Source of the DNA: an uncultured Pelagibacteraceae bacterium
Lineage (GTDB): Bacteria > Pseudomonadota > Alphaproteobacteria > Pelagibacterales > Pelagibacteraceae
Length of the DNA: 64,000 nucleotides
Assembly (NCBI GenBank): GCA_902537845.1
Contig: CACBDC010000004.1
Span: forward strand, 30,352 to 94,351
Direction: 5' to 3'
Shown here: in pieces, positions 17,009 to 25,303 of the stretch
How the letters are laid out: every line of letters begins with the position of its first letter
Numbering within the stretch: the stretch's first letter is position 1
Notes under the pieces: generated by a model
The model's input: the letters and a program-made list of their open reading frames with translations, nothing else
Told to the model about the DNA's origin: nothing
The model's database searches: none
Program-made: the position numbers and the translations under genes

Positions 17009-17634
17009 TGAAAAAATCAAAAAGGTCTAAAAAAAGTAACACGTGGAAAATAAAACAACACAGAGACCAGTTCTTTAAGAAATCAAAAATACTAGGCTAT
17101 AGGTCTAGAGCTTCATTTAAATTAATCGAACTAAACAAAAAATTTAAATTTATAAAGGCGAATTCAAATTTACTTGATCTAGGATCTTCTCCTGGAGGAT
17201 GGTCTCAGGTAGCTAGTCAAATTATTACCAAAGGAAAAATAATGTCTATAGATATTAAAGACATGGAGACGGTAAAAAATGTTAAGTTTATCAAAAGAAA
17301 TTTCCTGAAGGATGAAGTACAAGATGAAGTTAAAAAATATTTCGAATCGAATTTAGATATTGTTTTGTCTGATATGGCCGCAGATACTACCGGAAATAAG
17401 TCTTTAGACTCAATAAGAACCAATCAATTATGTGCCCAAGTAATTAATTTTTCAAATAAAACTTTAAAACCTAAGGGTGTATTAGTCTCTAAATTGTTCA
17501 TGGGAGAAGATTTTATAGAGGTAAAAAACCTGGCAAAATCTTTATTTAAAAAAGTAAATTTTTATAAACCAGAATCTAGTAGAAAAGAGTCCAAAGAAAC
17601 TTATTTACATTGTGAAATTTTAAAGACTTTATAA
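17008..17634 (+). CDS. rlmE: 23S rRNA (uridine-2'-O-)methyltransferase
   Basis: 208 aa RrmJ/FtsJ-type methyltransferase that modifies U2552 (E. coli numbering) of 23S rRNA in the ribosomal A-loop using S-adenosylmethionine. A basic N-terminus (KKSKRSKKSNTWKIKQ) leads to YRSRASFKLIELNKKF with the catalytic Lys, the SAM loop LDLGSSPGGWSQVA (about 52-65), IVLSDMAADTTGNKSLD with the catalytic Asp, and a third catalytic Lys region LVSKLFMGEDF. KETYLHCEILK near the end completes the K-D-K-E tetrad region. It overlaps the pssA stop by one base. Confidence 0.95.
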   Translation: MKKSKRSKKSNTWKIKQHRDQFFKKSKILGYRSRASFKLIELNKKFKFIKANSNLLDLGSSPGGWSQVASQIITKGKIMSIDIKDMETVKNVKFIKRNFLKDEVQDEVKKYFESNLDIVLSDMAADTTGNKSLDSIRTNQLCAQVINFSNKTLKPKGVLVSKLFMGEDFIEVKNLAKSLFKKVNFYKPESSRKESKETYLHCEILKTL

Positions 17635-17660
17635 AAAATAATAATTGTATATAAGTATTT

Positions 17661-18740
17661 ATGGAAACTATTAGAGAAGCATTAACCTTTGATGACGTTT
17701 TGTTATTGCCAAAGTATTCTAGCGTTTTACCAGCTAACACGAATATAACTCTACAATTAACAAAAAAAATATCTTTAAAAGTACCTTTTATATCTTCCGC
17801 AATGGACACAGTGACAGAGTCCAAAATGGCAATAGCTATGGCGAGTGAGGGAGGAATAGGAATTATTCATCGAAATTTAGACATTAAAAATCAATCTAAA
17901 GAAGTAAAGAAAGTTAAAAACAAAAAATTATTTGTTGGAGCCGCAGTTGGCACTAACAAAGAAGATTTAGACAGAACAAGGGCATTAATTTCTAGTGGTG
18001 CAGATCTAATTGTAATTGATACAGCTCATGGTCACAGTGAAAAAGTTTTATACATCTTATCAAAGATAAAAAAAATTATAAATAAAATACCAATTTGTGT
18101 TGGAAATGTTGCAACTGGAGAAGCAGCTATAAAATTATATAATTCAGGAGCAGATATAATAAAAGTAGGAATCGGCCCTGGATCTATATGCACTACAAGG
18201 ATGGTAGCGGGTATAGGAGTGCCACAAATATCCGCAATCATGAATGTCAAAAAGGCATTAAGGAACAAAAAAGTAAAAATTATTTCTGACGGTGGTATCA
18301 AATTTTCAGGAGATATTGCAAAAGCATTAGCTGCTGGAGCAGATGCTATTATGATGGGATCTATTTTTGCTGGAACAGATGAAAGTCCTGGAAAAAAATT
18401 CAAGATAAAAGGCAAAATGTATAAGCAATATAGAGGTATGGGCTCAATAGGGGCAATGTTTGCTGGTTCAGCAAATAGATATTTTCAAAAAAATTTCAAA
18501 GACAAATCTAAATTTGTTCCAGAGGGAGTTGAAGGGCGAGTAGAATATAAAGGCAAAGTATCAAAAATAATCTATCAACTACAAGGTGGATTGAGATCTT
18601 CAATGGGATATATTGGAGCTAAAAATTTAAATGAAATTAATAAGAAAGCGAAATTTATCAAAATTACAAAAGCAGGTTTTTATGAAAGCATGGTACACAG
18701 CGTAGAAATGACACAAAAAACAATAAATTATAAATTATAA
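17661..18740 (+). CDS. guaB: IMP dehydrogenase lacking the CBS (Bateman) module
   Basis: Oxidises IMP to XMP with NAD+, the first committed step to GMP. 359 aa against about 490 for the usual enzyme. The barrel start LTFDDVLLLPKYS and AMDTVTESKMAIAMASEGGIGIIHRN, the catalytic Cys loop GPGSICTTRMVAG, the phosphate-binding SDGGIKFSGDIAKALAAGADAIMMGS and GMGS, and the flap EGVEGRVEYKG are all present. The pair of CBS domains normally inserted after IIHRN is replaced by about 20 residues (LDIKNQSKEVKKVKNKK). CBS-less IMPDHs are known, for example in Borrelia and Cryptosporidium, and lack the nucleotide control that CBS domains confer. First of guaB-TPR-guaA. Confidence 0.96.
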   Translation: METIREALTFDDVLLLPKYSSVLPANTNITLQLTKKISLKVPFISSAMDTVTESKMAIAMASEGGIGIIHRNLDIKNQSKEVKKVKNKKLFVGAAVGTNKEDLDRTRALISSGADLIVIDTAHGHSEKVLYILSKIKKIINKIPICVGNVATGEAAIKLYNSGADIIKVGIGPGSICTTRMVAGIGVPQISAIMNVKKALRNKKVKIISDGGIKFSGDIAKALAAGADAIMMGSIFAGTDESPGKKFKIKGKMYKQYRGMGSIGAMFAGSANRYFQKNFKDKSKFVPEGVEGRVEYKGKVSKIIYQLQGGLRSSMGYIGAKNLNEINKKAKFIKITKAGFYESMVHSVEMTQKTINYKL

Positions 18741-19159
18741 TGAAAAAATTTTTACACATCTTTTTTTTAATTTTATTTTTTCCAAACGTTTTATTTGCAA
18801 AATCAGAATATTTCAATCAAGGAGTGAAACTTTTTAATAAAGATAAATTTGAAGATGCAAAATTTAAATTTGAACAAGATATTGTTTTTAATCCCAAAAG
18901 TGAACTTTCGTATTTATATTTATCCAAAATCTTTAATAAACAAGAGAAAAGAAATCTAGAAGAGCAAAATTTAAAAACAGTTATGTTACTTAATCCAAAA
19001 AATGAAGAGGCGATTTATAATCTTGCAAAACTAAAATTAAAATCATCCGATTATAATAAAAGCAAAGAGTTAAATAATAGATTAAAATCTATTTGCAGTA
19101 ATTTTTGCGGTAAAAGTGAAAAATTAAGAGTCGAAATTGAAAATTTATCAAAAAAATAA
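18740..19159 (+). CDS. Small TPR-like secreted or periplasmic protein
   Basis: 139 aa, not recognised as a named protein. A signal peptide is visible (MKKFLHIFFLILFFPNVLFAKSE), followed by about two or three tetratricopeptide-like helical pairs (FNQGVKLFNKDKFEDAKFKFEQDI, FNPKSELSYLYLSKIFNKQ, LNPKNEEAIYNLAKLKLKSSDYNKSKEL) and two Cys (CSNFC) near the end that could form a disulfide. TPR modules mediate protein-protein contacts; no enzymatic motif is seen. It lies between guaB and guaA, overlapping the guaB stop by one base and touching guaA, so it is expressed with GMP synthesis genes, but nothing in the sequence ties it to nucleotide metabolism. Confidence 0.82.
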   Translation: MKKFLHIFFLILFFPNVLFAKSEYFNQGVKLFNKDKFEDAKFKFEQDIVFNPKSELSYLYLSKIFNKQEKRNLEEQNLKTVMLLNPKNEEAIYNLAKLKLKSSDYNKSKELNNRLKSICSNFCGKSEKLRVEIENLSKK

Positions 19160-20716
19160 ATGCAATTTGATGATAAAGATAAAGTAATTATTGTCGATTT
19201 TGGTTCTCAAGTAACTAAATTAATTGCTAGAAGAATCAGGGAACTTGGAGTTTATTCCGAAATAATCACCCCTAAAGAACTTACAAAAATAAAAAAATAT
19301 AGATATATAAAAGGAATTATATTTTCTGGAGGACCATCTACAGTTACCGGCAAAAGATTTCAAAGTGTGCCGAGTGATATATTTAAAAAAAATATACCAA
19401 TTTTAGGAATATGTTATGGCTTACAACTAATTGCTAAAATTTTTGGAGGAAAAATAAAACCCTCTAAAAAAAGAAGAGAATTCGGAAGGGCATTTTTGAT
19501 ACATCGAAAAAAGTCGCTTTTGACAAAAAATTTTTTAAATTCACGAAAGTCTGTTTGGATGAGTCATGAAGATGCAGTTGTTAAATTACCAACAAATTTT
19601 AAAACAATAGCTTCAACTAAAAATTCAAAACTAACGATTATTGAAAATTCAGAAAAGAAAATTTACGGTGTTCAGTTTCATCCTGAAGTAACACACACAG
19701 ATCAGGGAAGCCAAATATTTAAAAATTTTTTATTTTTGATTTGCAAAATTAAAAAGAAATGGAGTGTAGTTTCCCAAAAAAAAAAATTATTAAAAGAAAT
19801 AAGAAATACAGTAAAGAAGGATAAAGTTATCTGTGCATTGTCAGGTGGTGTTGATAGCAGTGTAGTTGCACTGTTAATTAATCAGGCAATTAAAAAAAAT
19901 TTAATCTGTATAATGGTTGATACTGGCTTGATGAGAAAAAACGAATTTAAATACACATATAAAATATTTAAAAATAAATATAATCTTAATGTTAAGCTTA
20001 TAGACTCATCTTATCTTTTTTTAAAAAAATTGAAAAATATCTCGAATCCTGAAAAAAAAAGAAAAATTATTGGAAATTTATTTATCAAAGTGTTTGAAAA
20101 GGAAGCAAAAAAATATAAAAACATAAAGTTTTTAGCTCAAGGCACACTTTATCCAGACATCATAGAAAGTAGGACTTCAACAGGTAGCAAAACTTCAAAA
20201 ATAAAATCACATCATAATGTGGGTGGCTTGCCAAAAAAAATGAAGCTTCAATTAATTGAACCTCTAAAAGAATTTTTCAAGGATGAAGTTAGAATTTTAG
20301 GTAAGTCATTAGGTTTAGTAAAAAACATTAATTTCAAACATCCTTTTCCCGGTCCTGGACTAGGAATAAGAATTATTGGAAATATTACAGTTGATAGGGT
20401 TAAAATTCTTCAAGAAGCAGATGCTATTTATTTAGAAGAATTAATTAAGGCTAAACTTTATAACAAAATTTGGCAAGCTTATGCTGCTCTTTTGCCAATT
20501 AAAACAGTAGGAGTAATGGGCGACTCCAGAACCTATGAGAATATTTGTTTGTTAAGAGCTGTTATTTCGGAAGATGGTATGACAGCTGATTATTTTAATT
20601 TTCCAAAAAATTTTTTAGATAGTATATCTAATAAGATTATTAACAATGTAAGAGGAATAAATAGAGTTGTTTATGATATTACATCTAAACCACCTAGCAC
20701 AATAGAATTAGAATGA
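19160..20716 (+). CDS. guaA: GMP synthase (glutamine-hydrolysing)
   Basis: 518 aa two-domain enzyme converting XMP to GMP. The class I glutamine amidotransferase domain (about 1-195) shows the nucleophile Cys in ILGICYGLQ, the oxyanion GGPSTV and the His/Glu pair in [11 protein letters not shown]. The ATP pyrophosphatase domain carries [13 protein letters not shown] (P-loop) near residue 225, and the C-terminal dimerisation domain contains [12 protein letters not shown] and the XMP-binding end [17 protein letters not shown]. The length is normal. It abuts the TPR protein and overlaps panB by 4 bp. Confidence 0.98.
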   Translation: MQFDDKDKVIIVDFGSQVTKLIARRIRELGVYSEIITPKELTKIKKYRYIKGIIFSGGPSTVTGKRFQSVPSDIFKKNIPILGICYGLQLIAKIFGGKIKPSKKRREFGRAFLIHRKKSLLTKNFLNSRKSVWMSHEDAVVKLPTNFKTIASTKNSKLTIIENSEKKIYGVQFHPEVTHTDQGSQIFKNFLFLICKIKKKWSVVSQKKKLLKEIRNTVKKDKVICALSGGVDSSVVALLINQAIKKNLICIMVDTGLMRKNEFKYTYKIFKNKYNLNVKLIDSSYLFLKKLKNISNPEKKRKIIGNLFIKVFEKEAKKYKNIKFLAQGTLYPDIIESRTSTGSKTSKIKSHHNVGGLPKKMKLQLIEPLKEFFKDEVRILGKSLGLVKNINFKHPFPGPGLGIRIIGNITVDRVKILQEADAIYLEELIKAKLYNKIWQAYAALLPIKTVGVMGDSRTYENICLLRAVISEDGMTADYFNFPKNFLDSISNKIINNVRGINRVVYDITSKPPSTIELE

Positions 20717-21507
20717 ATAATAAAATTAAAAATTTAGTTTTGAAAAAAAACAAATCTAAAATAACTAGCTTAACAGCCTATTCAAAGCCTATTGCAAAAA
20801 TTTTAGATAAACACGTCGACATTGTGTTAGTAGGAGACTCCATGGCTAACGTTTTGTATGGATATAAAGGTACTCATAAAATAAATCTAAGAAATATAAT
20901 ACAGCATTCAATTAGTGTTAAGAAAGGTGTCAAAAAATCATTACTTGTAGTTGATATGCCTTTTGGATCTTACAAAAATATTAATTTAGCTTTAAAGAAT
21001 GCTAAAAAAATTTTTAAAGAAACAAAGTGTGATGCAGTAAAAATAGAAAGTAATAAAAAAAATTTTAAAATTATAAAAATTTTAGTAAAGAACAAGCTAC
21101 CAGTTATGGGTCATATCGGTTTTACACCGCAGTTTAAGAAAAAATTTAAAATTGAAGGCTCATCTAAAAAAGAAGAAAAAAAAATTCTTAAAGAAGCTCA
21201 ATTAGTAGAAAAAGCTGGAGCATTTTCAATAGTTTTAGAATGTCTATCTCCTAATGCTGCAAAATTAGTAACAAATAACTTAACTATACCTACTATTGGT
21301 ATTGGATCCTCTATATATTGTGATGGTCAAATTTTAGTTACAGATGACATGCTAGGCATTAGTGGTTTTTATCCAAAATTTGTTAAAAAATACGCTGACT
21401 TGCAGACAGTAATTGAAAAAGCTGTGAAAAAATATACTAGAGATGTAAAGTTTAAGAAATTTCCAACTTCAAATTATTTTTTAAATGGAACAAAACATAG
21501 AAAATAA
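20713..21507 (+). CDS. panB: 3-methyl-2-oxobutanoate hydroxymethyltransferase
   Basis: 264 aa TIM-barrel enzyme that adds a hydroxymethyl group from methylene-tetrahydrofolate to 2-ketoisovalerate in pantothenate synthesis. Motifs: [32 protein letters not shown] (metal-binding Asp in VGDS), VVDMPFGSY (second metal Asp), [28 protein letters not shown] with the catalytic Glu, and [22 protein letters not shown]. The usual panC is not next to it. It overlaps guaA by 4 bp and the next gene by 23 bp. Confidence 0.97.
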   Translation: MNNKIKNLVLKKNKSKITSLTAYSKPIAKILDKHVDIVLVGDSMANVLYGYKGTHKINLRNIIQHSISVKKGVKKSLLVVDMPFGSYKNINLALKNAKKIFKETKCDAVKIESNKKNFKIIKILVKNKLPVMGHIGFTPQFKKKFKIEGSSKKEEKKILKEAQLVEKAGAFSIVLECLSPNAAKLVTNNLTIPTIGIGSSIYCDGQILVTDDMLGISGFYPKFVKKYADLQTVIEKAVKKYTRDVKFKKFPTSNYFLNGTKHRK

Positions 21508-21994
21508 AATAGATTATAAGAGTAGACTGTATAATCTTTATAGATTTAACAAAAAAAAAATATATATATTTGTTTTCATTTTAATATCAATTTTAATCGC
21601 ATCAATTTTTCTCAAATATAATAGTAATAAAAAAGATATTTTAATCTCAGAAAATTATATTAAAGCTGGAGTATTTCTCTCTTTAGACAAAAAAGAAGAG
21701 GCCATAAAAATTTATGAGGAAATAATTTTTAGCAAAAATGAATTTTATTCAATTTTAGCGCTGAATACTTTACTAGACAAAAATCTCATTTCTCAAAATA
21801 ATAAAATTTTAGATTATTTCAGTGCTGTAGAAAAGATTCAAAAATCAAGTGAACAAAATGATATTATAAAATTTAAAAAAGCTTTATTTTTATTGGAACA
21901 ATCCAATTTTGAGGAGGGGAACAATTTGTTACAAAACCTTGTAGATAAAAATTCAAAATTGAAATCATTGGCTGAAGAAATATTATCAAAATAA
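21485..21994 (+). CDS. YfgM-like membrane-anchored TPR protein
   Basis: 169 aa. A short basic cytoplasmic start, one membrane helix (about residues 21-39, KIYIFVFILISILIASIFL) and a helical periplasmic domain (KAGVFLSLDKKEEAIKIYEEII, LEQSNFEEGNNLLQNL) fit the tetratricopeptide repeat-like family of YfgM, whose gene is usually just upstream of bamB, as here. YfgM works with periplasmic chaperones and the translocon in E. coli; the role here is inferred. The ATG lies inside panB, giving a 23-bp overlap. No later Met precedes the membrane helix, so I keep this start. Sequence conservation is low and the assignment relies on architecture and context. Confidence 0.75.
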   Translation: MEQNIENKIDYKSRLYNLYRFNKKKIYIFVFILISILIASIFLKYNSNKKDILISENYIKAGVFLSLDKKEEAIKIYEEIIFSKNEFYSILALNTLLDKNLISQNNKILDYFSAVEKIQKSSEQNDIIKFKKALFLLEQSNFEEGNNLLQNLVDKNSKLKSLAEEILSK

Positions 21995-21997
21995 AAA

Positions 21998-23323
21998 ATG
22001 AAAAAATTATCTTTTTTGATAATCTTAATAATATTAAATAGCTGTTCTTTTGACAATAAATCAGGGATTTGGGAAAATTCAAACTCTGTATCAAAAAAAG
22101 AAAATTCATTATTCGATGGATTTGAAAGAGTTTCAACCTCAACAAAACCTTATGATGAAATTGTAAAACTAGATAAAAAATTCAAAATCAAATTTAATAA
22201 AAAAGCAGACCATAATAAATGGAATGATATTTTTTTTAGCAAGAGTAATAATTTATCAAATTTCGAGATAACCAAAGAAAATCAAATCATATACAGAAGT
22301 AAAAAACTAACAAACCACGAAGTTGATAATTATATTTTATATAATAATGGTTATTCAATAATTAGTGATCAGGCAGGTACATTAATTAAATATTCAGTAA
22401 AGGATAATAAAGTCATTAGCAAATTTAATTTTTATAAAAAAAGGTATAAAAAAATAAAAAAAAAATTAAATATAGTTATTGACGAAAATAATCTTTATGT
22501 TTCTGATAATATTGGATTCCTATACGCTTTAAATTTAAAAAATAATGAAATTGTATGGGCAAAAAATTATAAAAAACCTTTTAGATCAAATTTAAAAATA
22601 AATAAAAATAGGTTAATTACTTCAAATCAAAATAATGACTTGCTTATTTTTAATAAAGCGAACGGTGAAATTATAAAACTGATTCCAACTGAAGAAACAG
22701 CTGTAAAAAATGAATTTATAAACAATATATCTACAAATAAAGACACAGTATTTTATATTAATACATTTGGATCATTATATTCAATTGACTTGAAAAGTAT
22801 GAAAGTAAGTTGGTTTTTAAATTTAAATCCCTCTAGTAATTTAAACTATAAAAATTTGTTCTCAGGCACAGAAATAGTTAATAATAAAGATAAAGTTTTA
22901 ATATCCTCTAAGGACTCTTTTTATATTATAGATGCTTCTTCAGGGTCTATCTTATACAAGAAAAATATTCCACTTAAGGTAAGACCTATAGTTATAAGTA
23001 ATTATATCTTTTTGATTTCTAAGAACAATATGCTAATTGCGATAGATATATATAAAAATGAAATTGTATATTCTTATGATATTAATAAAAAAATAGCAGA
23101 TTTTTTAAAATTAAAAAAACAAAATGCACACATTAAAAGTTTTGCGATTGTTAATGATAACATCTTGATTTTTTTAAAAAATTCTTATTTGCTTGAATTT
23201 AGTATTTTTGGAGAACTTTTAAATGTTGAAAAATTACCTTCGAAAATTAAATCACAACCAATATTTATTGAAAATTCGATATTGTACCTTAACAAAAAAA
23301 ATAAAATCATAGTTGCAGGTTAA
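21998..23323 (+). CDS. bamB: Outer membrane assembly lipoprotein BamB-like (PQQ-type beta-propeller)
   Basis: 441 aa. A lipoprotein signal peptide ends in the lipobox LNSC (MKKLSFLIILIILNSCSF), so the protein should be tethered to the outer membrane. The rest is repeats with Trp/Ile-rich blades, e.g. LYVSDNIGFLYALNLKNNEIVWAKNY, DTVFYINTFGSLYSIDLKSMKVSWFLN and MLIAIDIYKNEIVYSYDI, typical of the PQQ-like beta-propeller of BamB, an accessory of the BAM barrel-insertion machine. It follows a YfgM-like gene, as in other proteobacteria, but the usual der (GTPase) does not follow; purF sits opposite with an interlocked TTAA stop. Confidence 0.88.
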   Translation: MKKLSFLIILIILNSCSFDNKSGIWENSNSVSKKENSLFDGFERVSTSTKPYDEIVKLDKKFKIKFNKKADHNKWNDIFFSKSNNLSNFEITKENQIIYRSKKLTNHEVDNYILYNNGYSIISDQAGTLIKYSVKDNKVISKFNFYKKRYKKIKKKLNIVIDENNLYVSDNIGFLYALNLKNNEIVWAKNYKKPFRSNLKINKNRLITSNQNNDLLIFNKANGEIIKLIPTEETAVKNEFINNISTNKDTVFYINTFGSLYSIDLKSMKVSWFLNLNPSSNLNYKNLFSGTEIVNNKDKVLISSKDSFYIIDASSGSILYKKNIPLKVRPIVISNYIFLISKNNMLIAIDIYKNEIVYSYDINKKIADFLKLKKQNAHIKSFAIVNDNILIFLKNSYLLEFSIFGELLNVEKLPSKIKSQPIFIENSILYLNKKNKIIVAG

Positions 23324-24771
23324 TTATTAGATTTACCACTAAGTAGTGATAATTGTCTTATTTTTAACCCTTTTAAATTATCTTGAGGTTCTATTGGATA
23401 CTCACCGGTAAAATAGTGATCACTAAATTGAGGAAAATTTGAATTTCTTTTCTCCTTAATTAAAGCTTTATACAAACCTTCCAAGCTCAGAAAATCTAAA
23501 CTTTTTGCATTTATATTTTCACACATTTGGTCTTTATTTTTTTCATTTGCTAGTAACTCTTTTTTTGTTGGCATATCCACACCATAAAAGTCAGGATATT
23601 TAATTTCTGGACAAGCTATTCTTACATGTACTTCTTTTGCTCCACTCTCATAAAGCATTTTTACAATTTTTTTACAAGTTGTCCCTCTTACTAAAGAGTC
23701 ATCGATTAATATTATAGATTTATTTTTCACAATAGATTTCGTGGAACTTAATTTTAATTTAACTCCTAAGCTTCTAATGTTTTGCGAAGGTTCAATAAAA
23801 GTTCTACCAACATAATGATTTCGGATAAGCCCTAGCTCAAATTTCTTTTTTGAATAATGTGCATATCCCAAAGCAGCAGGTACGCCAGAGTCAGGGACAG
23901 GAACTATTAAATCAGCTTCGATATCAGTTTCTCTAGCTAGTTCGATTCCTAAATTTTTTCTGTACTCATAAGCACATATATTGTTTATCAAGCTATCAGG
24001 TCTTGCAAAATAAATATACTCAAAAACACACGGCCTTGCTTTTTGTTTTGGAAATGGTTTTATGAAATTTAGTTTTTCATTTTCAATAATAACAATCTCA
24101 CCATTTTCCACTTCTCTAACAAATTTTGCTCCAACAATATCTAAAGCGCATGTTTCCGAAGCAAGTATGTATGAATTCTTTAATTTTCCAATTACAAGTG
24201 GCCTAATGCCGAAAGGATCTCTCACACCTACTAATTTTTTATTTGTCATTAAAATTAAAGAGTATCCCCCTTGTATTTGAAATAATGCATCTATTAATTT
24301 ATCAATAAATTTATTTCTCTTTGATTTTGCAATAAGCTGAACAATAGTTTCTGTATCGCTCGTAGTTCTAAAGATCGCGCCATTTTTGACAAGAGTCTCT
24401 CTTAACAACAATGCATTAGTTAAATTTCCATTATGCGCGATACTTAAACCACCCATATGCAGATCAGCAAAAAAAGGCTGTATATTTCTTAGAGAAGTTT
24501 CACCTGTTGTAGAGTATCGATTATGGCCAATTGCAAAATTGCCAGGTAATTTTTTTAATGTTTCTGAGTTTGTAAAATGATCTCCAACCAAACCTTGTCT
24601 TTTCTCAGAATGATAATTTTTACCATCAAAAGAAACGATACCACAACCCTCTTGTCCTCTATGTTGAAGAGCGTGTAATCCTAATGCTACTAATGCAGAT
24701 GCATCCTCATGGTTTGTTATTCCAAAAATTCCGCATTCTTCCCTTAATTTATCAGATTTAAATATTTTCAA
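23320..24771 (-). CDS. purF: Amidophosphoribosyltransferase
   Basis: 483 aa first enzyme of purine synthesis, making phosphoribosylamine from PRPP and glutamine. The short propeptide (MKIFKSDKLREE) would be removed to expose the N-terminal nucleophile Cys13 (CGIFGI). Glutaminase motifs GHNRYSTTG, HNGNLTN and the PRPP-binding loop IILIDDSLVRGTT are intact. Two Cys of the B. subtilis-type Fe-S site seem present (RPCVFEY, IACPE), but the C-terminal CxxC that precedes FTG is SDHY here (FSDHYFTGEYP), so a complete [4Fe-4S] cluster is unlikely. It overlaps cvpA by 14 bp; the cvpA-purF order is widely conserved. Confidence 0.96.
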   Translation of the reverse strand: MKIFKSDKLREECGIFGITNHEDASALVALGLHALQHRGQEGCGIVSFDGKNYHSEKRQGLVGDHFTNSETLKKLPGNFAIGHNRYSTTGETSLRNIQPFFADLHMGGLSIAHNGNLTNALLLRETLVKNGAIFRTTSDTETIVQLIAKSKRNKFIDKLIDALFQIQGGYSLILMTNKKLVGVRDPFGIRPLVIGKLKNSYILASETCALDIVGAKFVREVENGEIVIIENEKLNFIKPFPKQKARPCVFEYIYFARPDSLINNICAYEYRKNLGIELARETDIEADLIVPVPDSGVPAALGYAHYSKKKFELGLIRNHYVGRTFIEPSQNIRSLGVKLKLSSTKSIVKNKSIILIDDSLVRGTTCKKIVKMLYESGAKEVHVRIACPEIKYPDFYGVDMPTKKELLANEKNKDQMCENINAKSLDFLSLEGLYKALIKEKRNSNFPQFSDHYFTGEYPIEPQDNLKGLKIRQLSLLSGKSNN

Positions 24772-25303
24772 TTTTTTCTTTAGTGTCTATGAAGTCTTTG
24801 CTTGAAGGAAATTCCTCAATTAACATTTCACTACCTCTACTTATTAAATTAAACGACATTGCACTCTCAGCTGATATACCCCAATTTTGATAAGGATAAA
24901 ACCAATTTAAAATAGAAAATAAACAAACGGATATTATATAACCTTTAAAAAAACCAAAAATAAATCCAAATCCTCTATCAATTGAACCCACACCTGTCCA
25001 AGTAACTGCTCTACTCAAAGCTTTTCCTATTAGTATAATTATAAAAAGAGTGAAAACAAATATAGCTACACCTAACCCAATGCTGTTGATAAACTGAGAT
25101 TCTATATATTCACTTACAGTAGGTTGAAATTTTGGGACTAAAATAATAGTTAAAATTGTGGATAAAATCCATTTCATAAATGAAATCAAACTTAAAGAAA
25201 ATCCTTTTAAAAAACATTGTATAACACTGTAGGCTAAAATTACAAAAAATATTAAATCAAATAAATTTATACCACTAAAAAAACTTTCTAAGGAATTTAT
25301 CAT
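24758..25303 (-). CDS. cvpA: CvpA family inner membrane protein
   Basis: 181 aa with four predicted membrane helices (LFDLIFFVILAYSVIQCFLKGF, LISFMKWILSTILTIILVP, LGVAIFVFTLFIIILIGKAL, GFIFGFFKGYIISVCLFSIL). The family signature LSRAVTWTGVGSIDRGFGFIFGFFKG matches CvpA (named for colicin V production). In other bacteria CvpA is linked to envelope integrity and is commonly encoded just before purF, as here. The exact biochemical role is unknown. It overlaps purF by 14 bp and the RND gene by 4 bp, all on the minus strand. Confidence 0.92.
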   Translation of the reverse strand: MINSLESFFSGINLFDLIFFVILAYSVIQCFLKGFSLSLISFMKWILSTILTIILVPKFQPTVSEYIESQFINSIGLGVAIFVFTLFIIILIGKALSRAVTWTGVGSIDRGFGFIFGFFKGYIISVCLFSILNWFYPYQNWGISAESAMSFNLISRGSEMLIEEFPSSKDFIDTKEKIENI

